Assembly: GCA_904066235.2 (NCBI GenBank) | Contig: CAJFCV020000005.1 | Span: 1,984,001 to 2,048,000 of the forward strand | Origin: Bursaphelenchus xylophilus | Lineage: Eukaryota; Nematoda; Chromadorea; Rhabditida; Aphelenchoididae | DNA: 64,000 nt | Reading direction: 5' to 3' | Part shown: piece by piece, positions 34,193 to 45,000 of the stretch | Layout: every line of letters begins with the position of its first letter | Position numbering within the stretch: position 1 is the first letter of the stretch | Notes under the pieces: generated by a model | Database searches by the model: none | Told to the model about the DNA's origin: nothing | Seen by the model: the letters and a program-made list of their open reading frames with translations, nothing else | Program-made: the position numbers and the translations under genes

Positions 34193-34602
34193 CAAGGGAA
34201 GTACCCCAAGTGCGACGCTCAGATTTTCTTTAACCTTTGCATACACGTCGGTCATGAACCTGAAAGTTTTAGCTCGCGCTTTGCAAGCGCCGCCAAGATA
34301 TTGAACGACCTTTGCCGTCGAGAGAGTACGCTAAACGCGGAGAATGGTCAGTGAGAAAAACGCTTTTTGGCCATAACTTTGCCAGTTTCGTGCGGCAAAA
34401 ATTGATTTTTTGTGGAAAAATTACCCTTAATGGTAGAAATAGGCATAAAACTTTTAAAATTTCGCTAACTTTCGATCAAAAAATCTCGGTTGTTTCTGCA
34501 AAGCGCGAGCTTGGATTCTCGCATATTTTTGAGAAAAAAATATTCTAAATTTGTGCCAAGTTTCATCAAAACCTGAGCATCGCACTTGGGGTTCTTCCCT
34601 TG
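34193..34602. mobile_element. CAAGGGAAGTACC-type MITE, complete copy
   Basis: 410 bp flanked by TCA on both sides. Ends CAAGGGAAGTACCCCAAGTG and CACTTGGGGTTCTTCCCTTG are inverted repeats of about 33 bp. This is the cleanest reference copy of the family in the window. Confidence 0.92.
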
Positions 34603-34631
34603 TCAATAAAAAGCTGAAAAAGGAGGCTGTT

Positions 34632-34700
34632 TTTCGTATAAAATGTCTCCCAGAGACTGCATTTTGAAAATCCGCGCATTGCGCCCAAATTCTTGGCCAA
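34632..34700 (+). promoter_or_regulatory. Conserved upstream segment with TATAAAA, copy 2
   Basis: TTTCGTATAAAATGTCTCCC, then AGAGACTGC and TTGAAAATCCGCGCATTGCG. It matches 28536-28620 and lies upstream of the paralogous receptor-kinase gene. A third copy is at 60280-60349 on the minus strand. Confidence 0.45.
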
Positions 34701-34997
34701 AGAGGAAAGAATCTCGCGATTTCCAAAATCTCGGAAGTTGAAAGTTCTGCAAGAACGGCCGATTTTTCGAAGATTTTCACTTGAAAATCAACCGCTTTTC
34801 GAAAAAATCGAAGATCAATTTTCAAAAAACGCATTTTCCCACAAATTTTTCAGAATTTGCATAAAGTTTTTCTGAATTTGCATAAAAATGCGTGTCGTCC
34901 GTGGAAAAAGTTTTCTTTCGTCGTGTTGTCGCCACGCGGTCAGTTTCTTCAAATTCTCTCCTGCTGAACGGTCGAACGTGACCTACTCTACACGGCC

Positions 34998-37900
34998 ATG
35001 GATCTTGGCAAAGTCGCAACGATCATCCAGGCTCTGAACGCCTGCGAGGTGCTGTTCGGCGATGTCAAGCCGAACCGCTTCGAAGTGAAGTCGTTCAAGG
35101 TGACGGAAGGCCAGATCGAGTTGTTCGCCACAAAGGATAACGCGGCTTCATTTGAAACGTAAGCGATTTTTTTATTATTTTTAGTAGAGCTTTTTTTATT
35201 AGTTTTTAGTAGGGCATTGGGGATTTTGTTGATACTTACAGGCTAAACCTTGCTTTTGCTAGCTTTTTCGGTGAAATAAGATTGAAAAAATAAATCTAAA
35301 TTACTTTTTTGGGAATTCGAACGGCTACGAACTTGAGGGCTAGCTAAAAAGCGAGCCAGGGCTTGGGCTCACCTTGGCAAGATGAATTTTGGAGTATGCC
35401 GAATGAAATTTTCTTTATTCCGTAATCTCCCATTGTTTCTCCCACTCTGAAGAAAATTTGTCCAAGCTAGGAGCCTAACATAATTTCTTTTCTATTTTAT
35501 CTGTTTTCAGTGTCCCAATCAATTACACTGGTTCTGCCATCCATGATATTCGACTGCAAATGTCGATTCAAGGAAACAAGACAATTGTTGGGGGTCAAGT
35601 GACTATAAAAACCGCTACAGGCCTTCCGTAAGTTCGCAGCCTGGCCCGTTTTTGAAAAAGGTTTTTATTTTCTGACACGGTTAAAAATCAAAAAAAGATT
35701 ATGGCTGCTTATGCATATTTCCATTTTTTTAGAAATTGTGCGGTGATTGGAGACGACAAGGAATTGAAACAGGTCGCCGGTTGTAATGCGGGCTTCTGCA
35801 TTTATCTGTTTGGAGACGCGGTGTATCGGATAAGCGATGACCCTAGCGAGTACTCTCGTATATTTAAGAAACCGGGGGAAGTATATGCAGAAATAAAGCA
35901 GCCCAACATCACTTGCGCCCATCGATTTGGAGTGGATGACGTGAAGCGCGCGTTTTATTTCAAGAAGAACGGCACATGCATGCATGAGTTCTTTGACGGC
36001 TTCCAAAATCCTTGGAGTCCAGTGGAATGTGATAGCTTCGTCCCCATCACTTTGGAGCCGGACACTCCCTCGCAATTTTATCATCTGGTAAGTCTGCGGG
36101 AAAATTGGTATTTTTTAAGTTTTGTTGATTTTTTAATGGTATATAATTTTTTGAATGTTTTGTTTTTGTATAAATTTTTTGTTTCAGCGACACCTCATGA
36201 TTGTAACCGGCTGCGAGATGCCCCGATTGATCACGGAGAACATGATTGATAACACCTTTATACAGTTCACCTTCATCGATACGAGTGTGACAACAACGTG
36301 AGTGTTTATGTTCATAATATATATTATCTCTGACTTTTCCAGCATCTCCACGAGTACAACCATTGATGAGGCCGCGGAAATGAGACTCCTTGCGCTGGTA
36401 GCCGGATGTGTGGGGGGTGGAACTCTGCTTGTTTTGGTAGCTACTTTAATCGTCGTTTTTTTGGTGAGTTTCCTGGAGTTTTTATCTATGCACACTTTAA
36501 TTTTTTTATTTGATTTAAAAAATTTTTGACTTTTAATTTTTTTTTGTTTCAGAAATGCCTTGGGATAAACATTTGCTGCTGCAAGAAGAAGAAGAAGGTG
36601 GCCCCCAAGAAAGCGCCCCCCGTGCCCGTCCGAAGACCCCCACAGCCCTATGACCTGTATCCGGAGTACAGTATGGACGAGAAGACGAAAAGCATCAAAG
36701 CGGAGCCGAAGGTGGAAAAGAAAGTGGCAAAGAAGCCGCGAAAGAAGAAGGTGAAGCCGGAAGAGAAGCCGAAGGTGGTGCAGGGAATTGACAGCAAAGA
36801 AGTGGACTGCGCTCAGGATTCGATGGGGTAAGTTTCTGCAGTTCAAATTTTTTGAAATTTAGGCTTGGACTGGAGATTAAAATCAATTTGAAATTTTTGA
36901 ATTCGAAAATTTTCGTTGCGGCAGAACTCTCCCCCTTTTTGAACGCTCCACCTCATTTTGAAAATTGAAAAATGAGGTGTGACATGTTATACGATGGAAA
37001 CATGTCACACCTAATTTTTTCAATTTGAAGAAAAATTTTCATCGTATGACCGTAAGGGCGAGAGTTCAGGCTCAACCGAAAATTTTTGCAGAAAAAAGTG
37101 ATTTGCGGTCTTTGTTTTGAGCACTCGTTTTTCAGAAACGTCGATGAGAACCTGAAATCCATGAATCCGTTGGACCACATGCCTATCGACGATTTGGAGA
37201 ATGTCAAGTTGGTCAATGATCCCGAGTTTGACGGGAAGGTCCCCGAGGTCTTGGAGAACATCCGAACCTACGTGTACGTGAAGAAGCTGGGCCAGGGCGG
37301 TTTCGGCGCGGTCTACAAGTACCGCGTGGGACACATTGGCGATGAATTTGTGGCCATCAAGTTTGTGAAGGCGTCGAATGTCGAAGAACTCCGCTACGCC
37401 AAAAAGGAATTCATGCAGGCCCGGCAGATCGAGCGGCTCTTGGGAGAGTGAGTTTGGGCGGGGGCATTGGTCGGGCTTGCAGTGGGAAAAGGCTATCTTT
37501 ATTATGCAATTTTTGGAGACTTTTGAATTTTGAAATCTTGGAAAGTTTACCTTATTATATTAGCCATTCTTTTCAGCCAAGACACCTTGATCGTGACGAT
37601 CTTGGGAATAGGCCGCAACGTGAGCGCCATGTACATGGTCATGCCCTTCTACTACCGGACCTTGACCTTCCTTATGTACGAGGATGAGCCGCTTCCGCTC
37701 CAGAAGAAATTGATCATCGCCTACCATTTGTTGCGGCCAATTTTGCAGCTCCAAAAGGTGAAGTACGCTCACTTGGACTTGAAACCGGATAATTACATGC
37801 AAAGGAGTCCCTATTCGAATGCGGTAAGGACTTGGTGTTTTTGTTGCGTTATTGCCATTTGTTATTCATTCTTTTGTGATGTCATTTTCAGTGTATTCTT

Positions 37901-38334
37901 TGCGACTTTGGACTGGCCAGACGTTTCGGTTGTAAGCGCGGCGGCGCCGAAGGCAGCGCCGACTACATGTCAGTGGCGTCCCATACCCATCAACGCGTCA
38001 CCCTGTTGGACGATATGCAGTCGTGGCTGATCACGCTGATTGCCATCTTTCGGCAAGACCTTCCGTGGAGACTTGAAGGGAACCCGAGGGTAAGACCAAC
38101 CTTTTTTGGCCATGATTGTTTTGCTTTTAGATCAACTCAAAAGGGGAGGAGTCGGAGACGGGGTTGCACACCGATCAGGCCGATTACAGGGACAAGTTGT
38201 TCTTGAAGAACTTGTACTTTGAGAGTGTTGGGCGAAGTTCTGTCCAGGACACGGTTATCTGCGATTTGGCCGAAATGATCTGGTTCAAGGGCAGGAGAGA
38301 CATGATCAGAATGCAGGAAGAAGTGGTGGCTTAG
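34998..38334 (+). CDS. Single-pass receptor-like protein with cytoplasmic CK1-type kinase domain
   Basis: Ten exons: 34998-35158, 35511-35627, 35733-36087, 36188-36297, 36343-36463, 36553-36827, 37136-37447, 37577-37823, 37892-38089 and 38131-38334; 699 residues. Residues 1-255 are a Cys-containing ectodomain with NxT sites. A span at about 262-288 (LLALVAGCVGGGTLLVLVAT) follows. Next comes a Cys-Cys-Cys/poly-Lys juxtamembrane segment, then a Pro/Lys-rich linker to about 380. The kinase domain covers about 425-660: glycine loop LGQGGFGAVYK, VAIK lysine 455, HLD at 549-551 in place of HRD, LKPDN, and DFG at 571-573. The CK1-like stretch LLDDMQSWLITL then DLPW completes it. Catalytic Asp551 and Asp571 are present, so activity is possible. 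The N-terminus is only weakly hydrophobic, so the signal peptide is uncertain. The C-terminus (MQEEVVA) lacks the last exon found in the inverted copy at 60901-63960. Confidence 0.88.
36170..38315 (+). repeat. Arm of a large inverted duplication (partner about 61170-63975)
   Basis: Exons and introns from exon 4 to the start of the last exon reappear on the minus strand at the right edge of the window. They are nearly unchanged: exon lengths 110, 121, 275, 312, 247 and 198 are identical in both, and long stretches of protein differ by single residues. Similarity stops near 38315. The arms are about 23 kb apart and enclose the Argonaute and ALDH genes. Confidence 0.92.
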
Positions 38335-38586
38335 GCTTAGGAAAAAAATGATTTTTTTTTAAATAAATTTTTTTAATGATTTTTTTTAAATAAATATTTT
38401 TAATGGTTGCACTTGTATTGTAATTGATTGAATTTCCAATTTTTTTTTAATGGTTTTCCCGGACTTGGAAATTTTTTTGGATTTCCGGCTAAAACATACT
38501 CGTCAAATTCGGTGAAAAATTTTTGAAAATTTACAGTTTACAGTGACTAAAAATTAAATTCAATCCGCCGAGGCGCTCGCGAATTA

Positions 38587-38795
38587 CAGTGGCGGAGCTG
38601 ATGGCAAAAAAAAAACGCACCTTTTTGCATACGGGAAGCATCAAAAATGTAGCCAAATACCTCCCTCTCCAAGTGAAAAAAACGCGGGCTTCAAAGGCCT
38701 CTTCTTTGTGAGGGAAAGGATGCGCCATTCAAAACGGAGTTCTTTTAGTCGGAAAGGGAGGCATTTTGCGACATTTTTTGATACTTCCCGGTCAA
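38587..38795. mobile_element. CAGTGG-family MITE, right end lost
   Basis: Starts CAGTGGCGGAGCTGATGGCA after TA. The second half breaks off after GATACTTCCCGG at about 38793. The remaining DNA from 38335 to 39082 is AT-rich and holds the 3' ends of the flanking convergent genes. Confidence 0.75.
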
Positions 38796-39082
38796 ATTGA
38801 TACAAATTTCATAAAAATCGGTGCTTTATTGGCGGAGAAATAAATAAAGATATGTTAAATTATTGTTGAACAATCAAGGAATGTGTTACAATACGATGGA
38901 AAATAGGGAATAAGGCAAGATAAGACGTGTTTCAGACAATTTTACATTGAATTTACTGAGTAAACATCAAAAAAATTATTGCATTTCTGATGGCATGGAT
39001 AACATAAAAATAAGTTAGAGGAGTAAACAAAAGTGCAAAAATGCAAAATAGATGGAATGTAAAGGCCAAATCCGCATCCTTC

Positions 39083-42000
39083 TCAGGCATTCACCCTGCG
39101 GCTCCGAAGATATTGACATTGTTCATAGGATAAGTCACCACTCAACTTGTGCAGATCATAGCTACCATCCGGGCTTCGCGGGAAGAAATATTGGCCTCTC
39201 TCGGCTTCTTTCTCACTGAAATTCGAAGGATTATTCAACAAAAATTCAAATTTTATTTTTGGTTGTCCCAAAAATGGGCAACTAGAATTTTTACGTTTTT
39301 CTTCCCTAAGATTTACGTTTTTTCTCCATAAAGCTTCAAAAACGTCCAAAAAATCCCGTTTTTCCTTTCAAAAATTGTTGATGACCTCTCATATGCCCAA
39401 TAGTTGCCCAGACAATGAAGAAATATCAAAAAATTCACTTCTTCGAGCTCTTTTTTCAAAATTTTTACGTTTTCCTTCCCTAAGATTTACGCTTTCTCTC
39501 CATAAAGCTTCAAAAACGTCCAAAAAATCCCGTTTTTCCTTTCAAAAATTGTTGATGACCTCTCATATGCCCAATAGTTGCCCAGACAATGAAGAAATAT
39601 CAAAAAATTCACTTCTTCGGGCTTTTTTTTCAAAATTTTACGTTTTTCTTCCCTAAAATTTACGTTTTTTGTTCCTAAACCATCAAAATCATCCGAAAAA
39701 TCGTGGTTTTCTTACAAGAGGTGGTCTGTTATTCCTTATAAATCTAATTTCTCGACTTTTTATATAGCAATTTTACGTTTTTTCGCCCTAAATTTTACGT
39801 TTTCTCCATAAAATTTTTTACGTTTTTCTTCCCTAAAATCTACGTTTTTTGTCCCTAAATCACCAAAATCATGCAAAAAAGCGCTTTTTTCTTCCATAAA
39901 AAAGTCTGTAACCCCTGGAAAGTCACTATCTACGTTTTTTCTAACTAATTTTACGCTTTTCCTCCCCAATTTCACGCCTTCCTCCCCAATTTCACGTTTT
40001 TCTTCCAAGATTTCATGTTTTTCTCCCAAAATTTCACATTTTTTGCCCCTAAACCCCAACTTACGCCGCTTTGAAGACCTGCTGTCCCCGATTCGCGTAA
40101 TCCTCGGCCACCACCGTCGGCGTGGGCAACGCTGTGGCCCGTCCGACAATCTGATGCTCATGGCAGAGTGCGTACGACATGGCTTCCAGGATGTCCAACG
40201 AAAAGTCGGGCTCGTTCATCAGCACGGTGTACCTGGGCACTCGGGCCGTTCCCTTTATGGCGGTATGGGCGACAAGGAAGAATTGGGTGTATAGTGGATG
40301 AACCGCCCGCTCGTCGATCACTGTGCCAGCGGGGACGTTATAATCGCCGTTTGTGACGCGATTACTCGGTTGTGGGAACTGAAAATGGGAAAATTAAGGG
40401 GATTTTTCGGAAATTAAATTGATTAGAGATAAGAAAAGGTAAAAAATAAATTTATCCAAGCCTCTACTACTCTTAAAATTGAGCTGGGAAGATTTTGGAA
40501 GGGGTATGGCAAGAGGGGACCTATTTTCGTCGTAAATTTTTTTTTGCTTTTTCTGATCTCCTCTTGCCATAATTCGAGAAAAAATACTCTAGAATTATCC
40601 CTCAAGCCTTTAGGCACTTGGTTGTCAAATTTTTTCAAAGCTTTTTTGGTGTCCCGTTTAAAAAATGGTTTTTTTAAAAGTCATCAAAAAAAATTTTTTT
40701 TTGGTCTAACCTTGCCATAATTTTATCCAAAAATTTTTCCAAATCGCCCTTCAAGCCCTTAGGTCTATATAAAATAATTATTTTTTGAAATTTGAAAAAA
40801 AAATTTCAAATTTTTCTTCTTACAAGGAAAGTACTTTTATGGGGCTCCTGCTTTTTGACGGGACATATGTCAAAAATCAGAAAAAATGTGCTGATCAAAG
40901 ATATGTAAATATTAGCTGCCCATTTTAGGCTTTTCGGGGTGAAAACTCAATCGGAAGTTGGCTTAAAGTCCTATATAAACCCTTTACGCTAAATTTTTCA
41001 CAGATTTACAAATTTTATTTTAGCTTAAAATGATGTTTCTTGAGCTTCTAAGACATAATAAATCAGTCTTGGCACAAAAATTTGTTTTTCCGACCTTCAA
41101 CTTCAAAAGCAGCCGATTCGGGCCAAACAGGAAATCGAACCCGTGCCTTCCTGATTTCCAGACCACGGCACTAGCCACTCGGCCACACCGCTCCCTTGCG
41201 AAGGAAGAGACAGACTGCGCTTTTTATCGTTTCGAATGCCTGCGCCTTTTGTAGGGAAATTATGCCAGGTTTTGGGCCTTTTCAACCCTGAACCCCAAAA
41301 TTGGGCAGCTAGTTTTTATATATTCTTGATCAGCATAATTTTCCGGATTTTTTGAGGTATGTCCCGTTGAAAAGTAGGAGCCCCATAAAAGTACTTTTCT
41401 TCTAAAAAGTATAAAAAATACAACTTTTTCTGCAAATTGCCAGCTAAAAATCTGTCATTCGTCTTAAAAAATCCCTCTCTAAATTTTTGTCAACTTCCAT
41501 CAAAATCTGAGCGTCCAATTTTGAGAAACTCCCCTTCGAAATCCATCATAAATAAATAATAATAAACTCACTTCATTCGGGAAGATCGAGAAATTGTTGT
41601 CCTTGGAAACGCAGATCAAACACAATGGCACATCGACATCACAGGCCTGTTTGATTCCGTATTTGATAAAAGGCGATCCCAATCGCAAAATATTGTCGTA
41701 TTGGCCGTCCGACGCACCGGAGTAATAAAATACAACCGTTTTCGGGGGATGTCGTCGGTTTTCGATAAAACGAGAGACACAACGGGAGGTGACGTCGCGA
41801 AGTCGAACAAAGTCGTCATTTCTGGAAACAAATTTAATAAATTTTTGAGAATTTCTTTTGCTCTCCCCTTACCACACCCCATCCCAAAATCTCTATAAAA
41901 TCTTCCTCCAGGCCCTTAGGCGTCCAATAAATTAATTTTTTACACCTTTTTTGATGGTCCGTTTGAAAATAAAAAAAATCTTTTTTTGTGGTCTCCCCTT

Positions 42001-45000
42001 ACCACACCCTATCCTAAGATCTCTATATAATCTCCCCTCAAGCCCTTAGGCGGCCAATAAATTCATTTTTAGAACCTTTTCGAAAGTCAGTTTAGGAATT
42101 AAAAAAAAATTTTTCGTCTGCTCTTACCACGCCGTAGCCGAAAACGTCCATCAAGTCATCTATTAAGCCCTTAGGCGTTCAAAAAAACCCATTCTTACAA
42201 CTTTTTTGACGGTCCGTTTCGAAAAAAAATTTTTGTGGTCTCCCCTTACCATACCCTATCCTAAGATCTCTATATCGTCGTCCATCAAGCCCTTAGGCGA
42301 CCAATAACTTCATTTTTTACAGCCTTTTTGACCGTCAATTCAAAAATTTAAAAAAAATTTTTTGGTCTCCCCTTACCACGCCTTGGCCCAAGACCTCCAT
42401 ATAACCTTCCCTAAAGCCCTTAGGCGTCCTACAAACGCATTTTTTATAACGTTTTTTAACGTTATAAAAAAGACGCTCTAAAATTTAAAATTTTTTTTGG
42501 CCTCCCCTTACCACACCCTATCCCAAGACCTGTAAATAATCAAATATGAGGCCCTTAAACGTCCAATAAATTTATTTTTTACAACCTTTTAGATGGTTCG
42601 TTTGAAAATAAAAAAAAAATTTTTTGGTCTCCCCTTACCACACCTTGACTCAAGGACTTCTTCAGCCCTCCCTCGAGCCCTTAGACGTTCAAAAAAAGCA
42701 TTTTTAACAACCTTTTAGATGGTTCGCTTGAAAATAAAAAAAATTTTTTTGGTCTCCCCTTACCCTACCTTACCCCAAAACCTCCATAAAATCTCGCCTC
42801 AGCCCTTAGACGTCCAACAAACCCATTTTACACAAAAATCTCTTACCTATAAGCATCAATATAGACAAAATCGCCAGCAAAATTGTCGGGGTCCTCACAT
42901 AAATTGGCAGCAAACCCAAGCACTCCAGGCGCGACATCTCTGTTATTTCTGGACATCTGATCCACCTGAGTCTTGGCTCCCGGCTGAGAAATCGAAATCC
43001 CAATAAACAGATTCTCCTCCAACTGCTTTTGTGCCTCCGGCACTCCGAGTTTCACCGAGTAGTTGCTCCCGCCCAACTTCATATTGGTTTTGGCGATGAG
43101 ATTCTCCAGCGTGGCCACTGCCTTGTCCAAAACCTTCTTCACAGTGGGAACTCGGATGTCTTGCGTCACAACGCAGTCGTACTTGTGCTCCGCGTGCTTC
43201 ATTGTCACTAAAAAAATTGAAAAATTGAGAGCTTAGTCACCAGAATATCCATTTTTACTATATAAAATAACATTTAAAGCCCCTTTTCGCTTAATTTTTC
43301 ACAGGTTTACAAATTTTATTTTAGCTTAAAATGATGTTTCTTGGCATAATCAATCAGTATTGGCACAAAAACTTATTTTTCAACTTCAAAAACAGCCAAT
43401 TCGGACCAAACAGGGAATCGAACCCGTGCCCTCTCGATTTCCAGACCACGGCACTAGCCACTCGGCCACACCGCTCTCTTGCGAAGGGAGGGACCGACTG
43501 CGCTTTTTATCGTTTCGAATGCCTGCGCCTTTTGTAGGGAAATTAAACCAGTTTTTGGGCATTTTAGGCCCCTAAACCCAAAATTGGGCAGCTAATTTTT
43601 ATATATTCTTGATCAGCACAATTTTCCGGATTTTTTGAGATATGTGCCGTTGAAAAGTAGGAGCCCCCATAAAAGTATAATACTTTCCCTGTTAAAACTT
43701 TTTTATACAATAACCTACCATGGGAGTGTTTGATGTGCTCGGGGCTAATAAAATAGACCAATTTGGTGTTCCTCTGGGCATTCTCTCCAACCTTCCTGTC
43801 TACATCGCTCTCAAAGATCCAATCGAACTCATCAATGGCTCCAATACACATCCCAAACCTTTTGGCCCACTCCTCGACATACTCGAAGAACCTGGCGAGG
43901 TCCTCCTTCGAGACGGGCATATTGCTGTCGCTCTCGGTCCCGATCAAATAAGCGCTGTATTTCGGGATCCGCGCGCCACGAAGGAACGGCATCTGCATCC
44001 AGGCGGCCTCTTGACCGAACGGCGAACTCAGCTTGGGTCGATTCGTCTTCAGATCTTTGTATTCCATTGATGGGAATGGAAGTTTTCGCGCCGGGATTTG
44101 CAAAACTCCCCGAGAAAATTTGATTCCGGCTTCGGTGGTGAAAGGACTATCGTGTAGGCGAATGGCGGCGGCTCCCGCCTGTGATTCGCGTTGAAAAACG
44201 TCCGGACGAACAGCGGTCATCTGGAAAAAAATTTTGAAAATTTTGAAAAAAATTTTTTGCCTTGGTCCCCCCTTACCTTCGATTTTTAGTCACGGCCAAA
44301 AAAAGTTTTTTTGTAAACCGCGAGCTAAAATCATGCGTATGTCTTATGGAATTCTATTGATTATCCTGTCAAGTTTTATCAAAATCTAGCAATACGAGGC
44401 ATTCATAAAAAAATTTTTTTGCTTTGTGAGGGGGGACCAAGGTAATTTTTGTCCTTATTGGTCCAAAAATCTCGATAATTTCTGCAAACCGCGGGCTAAA
44501 AATCTGGTATATGTCTTACAGGATTCATCTGTTAATCTTCACCGAGTGTCATCAAAAGCTGAGGGACAAAATTTTTTCGATCAGTAAGGGGGGACCAAGG
44601 TCAGATTTCTTCTCATCCGCCCAAAAATCTAAAATATCTCGAAAGTTTTTGCAAACTGCGGGCTAAAAATCTCACATATGTCATAAAGATCCCTGCTCTT
44701 AATTTGTACCACGTTTCATCAAAATCTGAATCACAACATTTTTTCGGTTACTAAGGGGGGACCAAGCTAATTTCCTCTCCTTACCTCCACCATTCTTGCT
44801 TTGGTCCTCATGTCCATTTGTTGAACCGAAACCAGCTGATTATCCGCCACAATCAGCACCTCCGGTGGGAAATAGATCAACGCGCCTCCGTGCTTTACCC
44901 CGACCAAATGTGCGTCCGGATATTCCAATTTCATGTCGTATTTCTGCATAAAATATTCGTAGATACTCATGTTTTCGGCGCTCTGCGTGCGCGCGGTCTG

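Larger units (their letters stand above)
33394..34997. other. Intergenic region between the two receptor paralogues
   Basis: An AATAAATAAA at about 33428 is the likely polyadenylation signal of the upstream gene. The rest is AT-rich with one complete MITE (34193-34602) and a copy of the TATAAAA-containing segment at 34632-34700. No other gene is seen. Confidence 0.6.

Noticed and set aside
36184..36846. 220-codon minus-strand open frame, repeated at 63302-63964 on the plus strand
   Set aside because: It is antisense to the exons of the receptor kinase, whose splice sites and domains fit the opposite strand.
41860..42790. Evenly spaced repeats suggestive of a CRISPR array
   Set aside because: Units are long, imperfect and contiguous with no unique spacers, and they lie in an intron of a eukaryotic gene.
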